From NCBI RefSeq assembly GCF_040545805.1, contig NZ_JBEPMO010000003.1, positions 1 to 64,000 on the forward strand: a stretch of 64,000 nucleotides of DNA. Reading direction: 5' to 3'. A model generated the notes under the pieces. It did no database searches. It was not told the DNA's origin and worked only from the letters and a program-made list of their open reading frames with translations. Both the position numbers and the translations under genes were made by a program. This document shows, one piece after another, positions 63,802 to 64,000 of the stretch (the first letter of the stretch is position 1; the number at the start of each line of letters is the position of its first letter). This stretch comes from Moheibacter stercoris. Its GTDB lineage: Bacteria; Bacteroidota; Bacteroidia; Flavobacteriales; Weeksellaceae.

Positions 63802-64000
63802 TTATTGTTTTGAGAATACCAATTTGGTTGGGATTCCTCCTGCTGATAAATTCAATTCAAATTTATTGATAACCCCAGAAGTTGTGATAGGACTAAATGA
63901 ATTTGGCAATACAGTAGAACTCGCATTTCCTGTCAACGTTAAGGTATACGTATTTCCACTTTTCGCCCAAGTACCTCCAACCGTTTCTTTCGCCACACAA
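63802..64000 (-). CDS. C-terminal part of a gene cut by the window edge
   Basis: About 66 codons on the minus strand read in from the right edge: TVGGTWAKSGNTYTLTLTG, then a Ser/Thr-rich region, ending ELNLSAGGIPTKLVFSKQ. The beta-strand-like pattern fits a lipocalin-like secreted or lipoprotein domain, but the start and N-terminus lie outside. A GTG at 63996 is not a credible start. Confidence 0.6.
   Translation of the reverse strand, partial: CVAKETVGGTWAKSGNTYTLTLTGNASSTVLPNSFSPITTSGVINKFELNLSAGGIPTKLVFSKQ

Overview
The window looks like a chromosomal segment of a low-GC Bacteroidota bacterium, most likely order Flavobacteriales. The evidence is the ftsX-DUF3098-uppP-truB order, a large secreted protein with a gliding-motility/type IX (type B) C-terminal sorting domain, transketolase split into two genes, TAnnTTTG-type promoter boxes (the Bacteroidota primary sigma-factor signature), DUF6146 and the ligase-associated repair cassette. 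Genus cannot be decided from the sequence alone.

Layout. 1-1590: an array of 137-bp palindromic tandem repeats that runs off the left edge and holds a small GIY-YIG nuclease gene. 1591-7863: housekeeping and envelope genes (truB, uppP, DUF3098, ftsX on minus; rsmA, mgtE on plus; a histidine kinase on minus). 7864-8810: an antitoxin with a dead toxin remnant, and short repeats. 8811-20620: a giant repetitive secreted protein, DUF4268, a carbonic anhydrase plus SulP pair, an S9 peptidase, small envelope proteins and repeat-rich gaps. 20620-33547: a nearly continuous plus-strand DNA-damage island. It comprises a divergent LexA-like (XRE-S24) regulator with an operator, dinB, an inserted GxxExxY gene, a short dnaE2-type polymerase, a DEDDh exonuclease/GIY-YIG fusion, a catalase-like protein and the ligase-associated quartet (MBL exonuclease, ATP-dependent ligase, Lhr-like helicase, PdeM phosphoesterase), mostly with overlapping start and stop codons. 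33615-36723: copper handling (HMA-AraC regulator, CopA-type ATPase, small chaperone).

37213-44244: a 7.0-kb integrative element inserted in the 3' end of tRNA-Ser(UGA). It is bounded by 16-bp direct repeats and carries a tyrosine integrase, an unknown gene, an excisionase-like HTH, a rolling-circle-type Rep and a single-chain type IIG restriction-modification enzyme. The tRNA's apparent original terminator now sits at the far (left) end, which supports the insertion model. 44383-64000: core metabolism and information genes (lysA, thiolase, EamA transporter, ligA, relA/spoT, arsC-like, DUF6146, prfB, trkA-trkH, split transketolase with a secreted-protein gene between its halves, nnr) and one gene cut by the right edge.

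The parts most worth a second look are the damage island with its translationally coupled catalase-like gene, the two small nuclease genes each lodged in its own palindromic repeat setting (GIY-YIG at 520, GxxExxY at 22010), and the tRNA-Ser element. All family calls rest on motifs read by eye; no database search was possible.
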